Source: Candidatus Pelagibacter sp. (lineage in GTDB: Bacteria > Pseudomonadota > Alphaproteobacteria > Pelagibacterales > Pelagibacteraceae). Taken from it: DNA of 6,339 bases. Positions 5,186 to 6,339 of this stretch are shown here, one piece after another. The translations under genes were made by a program, and so were the position numbers. The stretch is taken from positions 1-6,339 of the forward strand of contig DTVC01000039.1 in NCBI GenBank assembly GCA_012963775.1. The letters are read 5' to 3'. The notes beneath the pieces were generated by a model. That model did no database searches. It was not told the origin of the DNA and saw only the letters and a program-made list of their open reading frames with translations. How positions within the stretch are numbered: the stretch's first letter is position 1; the number at the start of each line of letters is the position of its first letter.

Positions 5186-6339
5186 TTAACTACTTTTTAA
5201 ATGATTATATATAGGAAATGAAGTACAAAGTTTTATTACCTCTTCCTTCACTTCTTTTTCAATTTTACTGTTATTATTTGGATTTTTTGATAAGCCGATT
5301 ATAACTTTAGTTATCAATTCTCCTACTTTTTTAAACTCATTTAAACCAAATCCTCTTGTTGTAGCTGCGGGAGTACCAAGTCTTATACCAGAGGTTATTG
5401 TTGGTTTTTCTGTGTCAAAAGGAATTCCATTTTTATTGCATGTAATGTTTGCTCTTCCTAAGCTGGATTCTGCATCTTTTCCAGTAACCTTATAGGGTCT
5501 CAAATCAACTAACATTAAATGTGTATCTGTTCCTCCAGAGAAAATTTTAAAACCATTGTTTTTGAGTGTTTCAGATAAGATTTTGGCGTTTTCAACAACT
5601 GATTTTATATAAATTTTAAAATTTTCCTGCAAAGCCTCGTGAAAACAAACTGCTTTTGCAGCAATAATATGCATTAAAGGTCCGCCTTGATAACCTGGAA
5701 AAACTGCTGAGTTAATTTTTTTAATTATATCTTCTCTGTTAGTTAATATAATCCCTCCTCTTCCACCTCTTAAAACTTTATGAGTAGTAGAAGTTACAAC
5801 ATCGGCAAACTCTATTGGATTAGGATGTGCCTTTCCTGCAACCAATCCTGCAAAATGTGCCATGTCAACCAAAAGGTATGCATTGACCATGTTTGCTATA
5901 TCTTTGAATTTTTTGAAATCAATAATTCTAGAATACGCACTACCACCAGCAATAATAAGTTTTGGTTTATTAAGTTTTGCTATTTCTTCTACTTTATCGT
6001 AATCAATCAATCCCGTAACTTTATCAACATCATAATGAATTGATTTAAACCACTTACCGGATAGAGAAACTTTAGCTCCATGAGTTAAATGTCCACCAGA
6101 ATTTAGGCTCATGCCAAGTATTGTGTCTCCTGGATTTAAAAGTGCTAGATATACTGCGCCGTTGGCCTGCGCTCCTGAGTGAGGTTGAACATTAGCAAAT
6201 TTGCAATCAAATAATTTTGTTACCCTTTCTATTGCTAAATTTTCAGCAATATCTACATATTCACATCCACCGTAATATCTTCTAGAAGAATATCCTTCGG
6301 CATATTTATTAGTCATAATCGATCCTTGAGCATCCAATA
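5186..6339 (-). CDS. glyA: Serine hydroxymethyltransferase (5' end outside the window)
   Basis: GlyA interconverts serine and glycine while loading one-carbon units onto tetrahydrofolate, a cytosolic PLP enzyme. The frame is open to the edge of the window. The first complete codon (TTG at 6335-6337) is an internal Leu of the family's [17 protein letters not shown] segment, not a start, so roughly 45-50 residues are missing. Numbering from that Leu, one sees GCEYVD (24-29), [11 protein letters not shown] (49-59), [10 protein letters not shown] (78-87), [12 protein letters not shown] (157-168), the PLP lysine in [12 protein letters not shown] (Lys187, codon 5777-5779), FPGYQGGP (213-220) and [15 protein letters not shown] (316-330) with the substrate-binding Arg. 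After the lysine, bacteria usually have LRGPRGG; here the Pro is Gly. Total length would be about 430, as expected. It ends 2 nt before the nrdR ATG, so the two are probably co-transcribed. Confidence 0.97.
   Translation of the reverse strand, partial: LDAQGSIMTNKYAEGYSSRRYYGGCEYVDIAENLAIERVTKLFDCKFANVQPHSGAQANGAVYLALLNPGDTILGMSLNSGGHLTHGAKVSLSGKWFKSIHYDVDKVTGLIDYDKVEEIAKLNKPKLIIAGGSAYSRIIDFKKFKDIANMVNAYLLVDMAHFAGLVAGKAHPNPIEFADVVTSTTHKVLRGGRGGIILTNREDIIKKINSAVFPGYQGGPLMHIIAAKAVCFHEALQENFKIYIKSVVENAKILSETLKNNGFKIFSGGTDTHLMLVDLRPYKVTGKDAESSLGRANITCNKNGIPFDTEKPTITSGIRLGTPAATTRGFGLNEFKKVGELITKVIIGLSKNPNNNSKIEKEVKEEVIKLCTSFPIYNHLKSS

Larger units (their letters stand above)
186..6339 (-). other. 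Putative glyA-nrdR-ribD-ribE-ribB-ribH-nusB-thiL operon
   Basis: Eight consecutive minus-strand genes are separated by +2 (glyA/nrdR), -26 (nrdR/ribD), -1 (ribD/ribE), +2 (ribE/ribB), -4 (ribB/ribH), +5 (ribH/nusB) and 0 nt (nusB/thiL). There is no room for internal terminators or for a conventional promoter outside coding DNA, so a single transcript entering from beyond the high end of the window is the simplest reading. No FMN riboswitch can fit in front of ribD, where the upstream DNA is the nrdR coding region. This implies that the riboflavin genes are expressed constitutively with glyA and nrdR, or are controlled from upstream. Confidence 0.75.

Noticed and set aside
5741..5800. Pro to Gly change in GlyA just after the PLP lysine (LRGGRGG for LRGPRGG)
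   Set aside because: This position also varies in other serine hydroxymethyltransferases (eukaryotic enzymes have Cys there), so it does not suggest loss of function.
5780..6043. 87-codon plus-strand open frame with several cysteines
   Set aside because: It is antisense to the conserved PLP region of glyA. The Cys-rich look comes from reverse reading of conserved Ala/Gly/His codons.
1..6339. Many poly-A/poly-T runs of 7-10 nt suggesting phase variation or frameshift sites
   Set aside because: They fall mostly in Lys/Phe codons of intact frames, all genes read through them without interruption, and such runs are expected at this base composition.
1..6339. Search for a novel system, mobile element, CRISPR array, tRNA or inverted repeats
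   Set aside because: Every part of the window except 83 nt is explained by recognisable housekeeping genes, and no repeat structure, integrase, transposase or unassigned gene is present.

Overview
The window is a very AT-rich, densely packed stretch in which every credible gene lies on the minus strand. Gene order in the direction of transcription (from high to low coordinates) is glyA (5' end cut by the window) - nrdR - ribD - ribE - ribB(A) - ribH - nusB - thiL - 83-nt gap - hppA (first 34 codons only). Proteins are Lys/Asn/Ile-rich, intergenic distances are 5 nt or less or are overlaps up to thiL, and Shine-Dalgarno motifs are mostly absent. The glyA-nrdR-ribD-ribE-ribB-ribH-nusB-thiL order and the NrdR sequence are alphaproteobacterial. 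With such low GC and tight packing, a streamlined marine lineage of the SAR11 (Pelagibacterales) type is the best guess. This is inferred from composition and gene order, not from a database comparison.

Layout: 5186-6339 serine hydroxymethyltransferase (partial); 4719-5183 the ribonucleotide reductase repressor NrdR; 1547-4744 a four-gene riboflavin block (RibD deaminase/reductase, RibE riboflavin synthase, RibB with a decayed RibA-like tail, RibH lumazine synthase); 1149-1541 transcription factor NusB; 186-1148 thiamine-monophosphate kinase ThiL; 103-185 a short gap with a possible promoter; 1-102 the start of what looks like a membrane proton-pumping pyrophosphatase.

Function: RibD makes the pyrimidine precursor, RibB the four-carbon unit, RibH condenses the two to lumazine and RibE dismutates lumazine to riboflavin. 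The first step on the GTP side (GTP cyclohydrolase II, RibA) is not supplied here, because the RibA-like domain of RibB lacks the zinc cysteines. An active RibA should be encoded elsewhere. ThiL gives thiamine pyrophosphate. GlyA feeds one-carbon metabolism and NrdR controls dNTP supply, so the operon is a cofactor and nucleotide housekeeping cluster.

I see no mobile element, CRISPR array, tRNA, rRNA, riboswitch or novel defence-like system. The region is ordinary core genome. The points deserving a second look are molecular details: the RibBX-type RibB, a shortened CxC zinc knuckle in NrdR, and the nrdR/ribD overlap.
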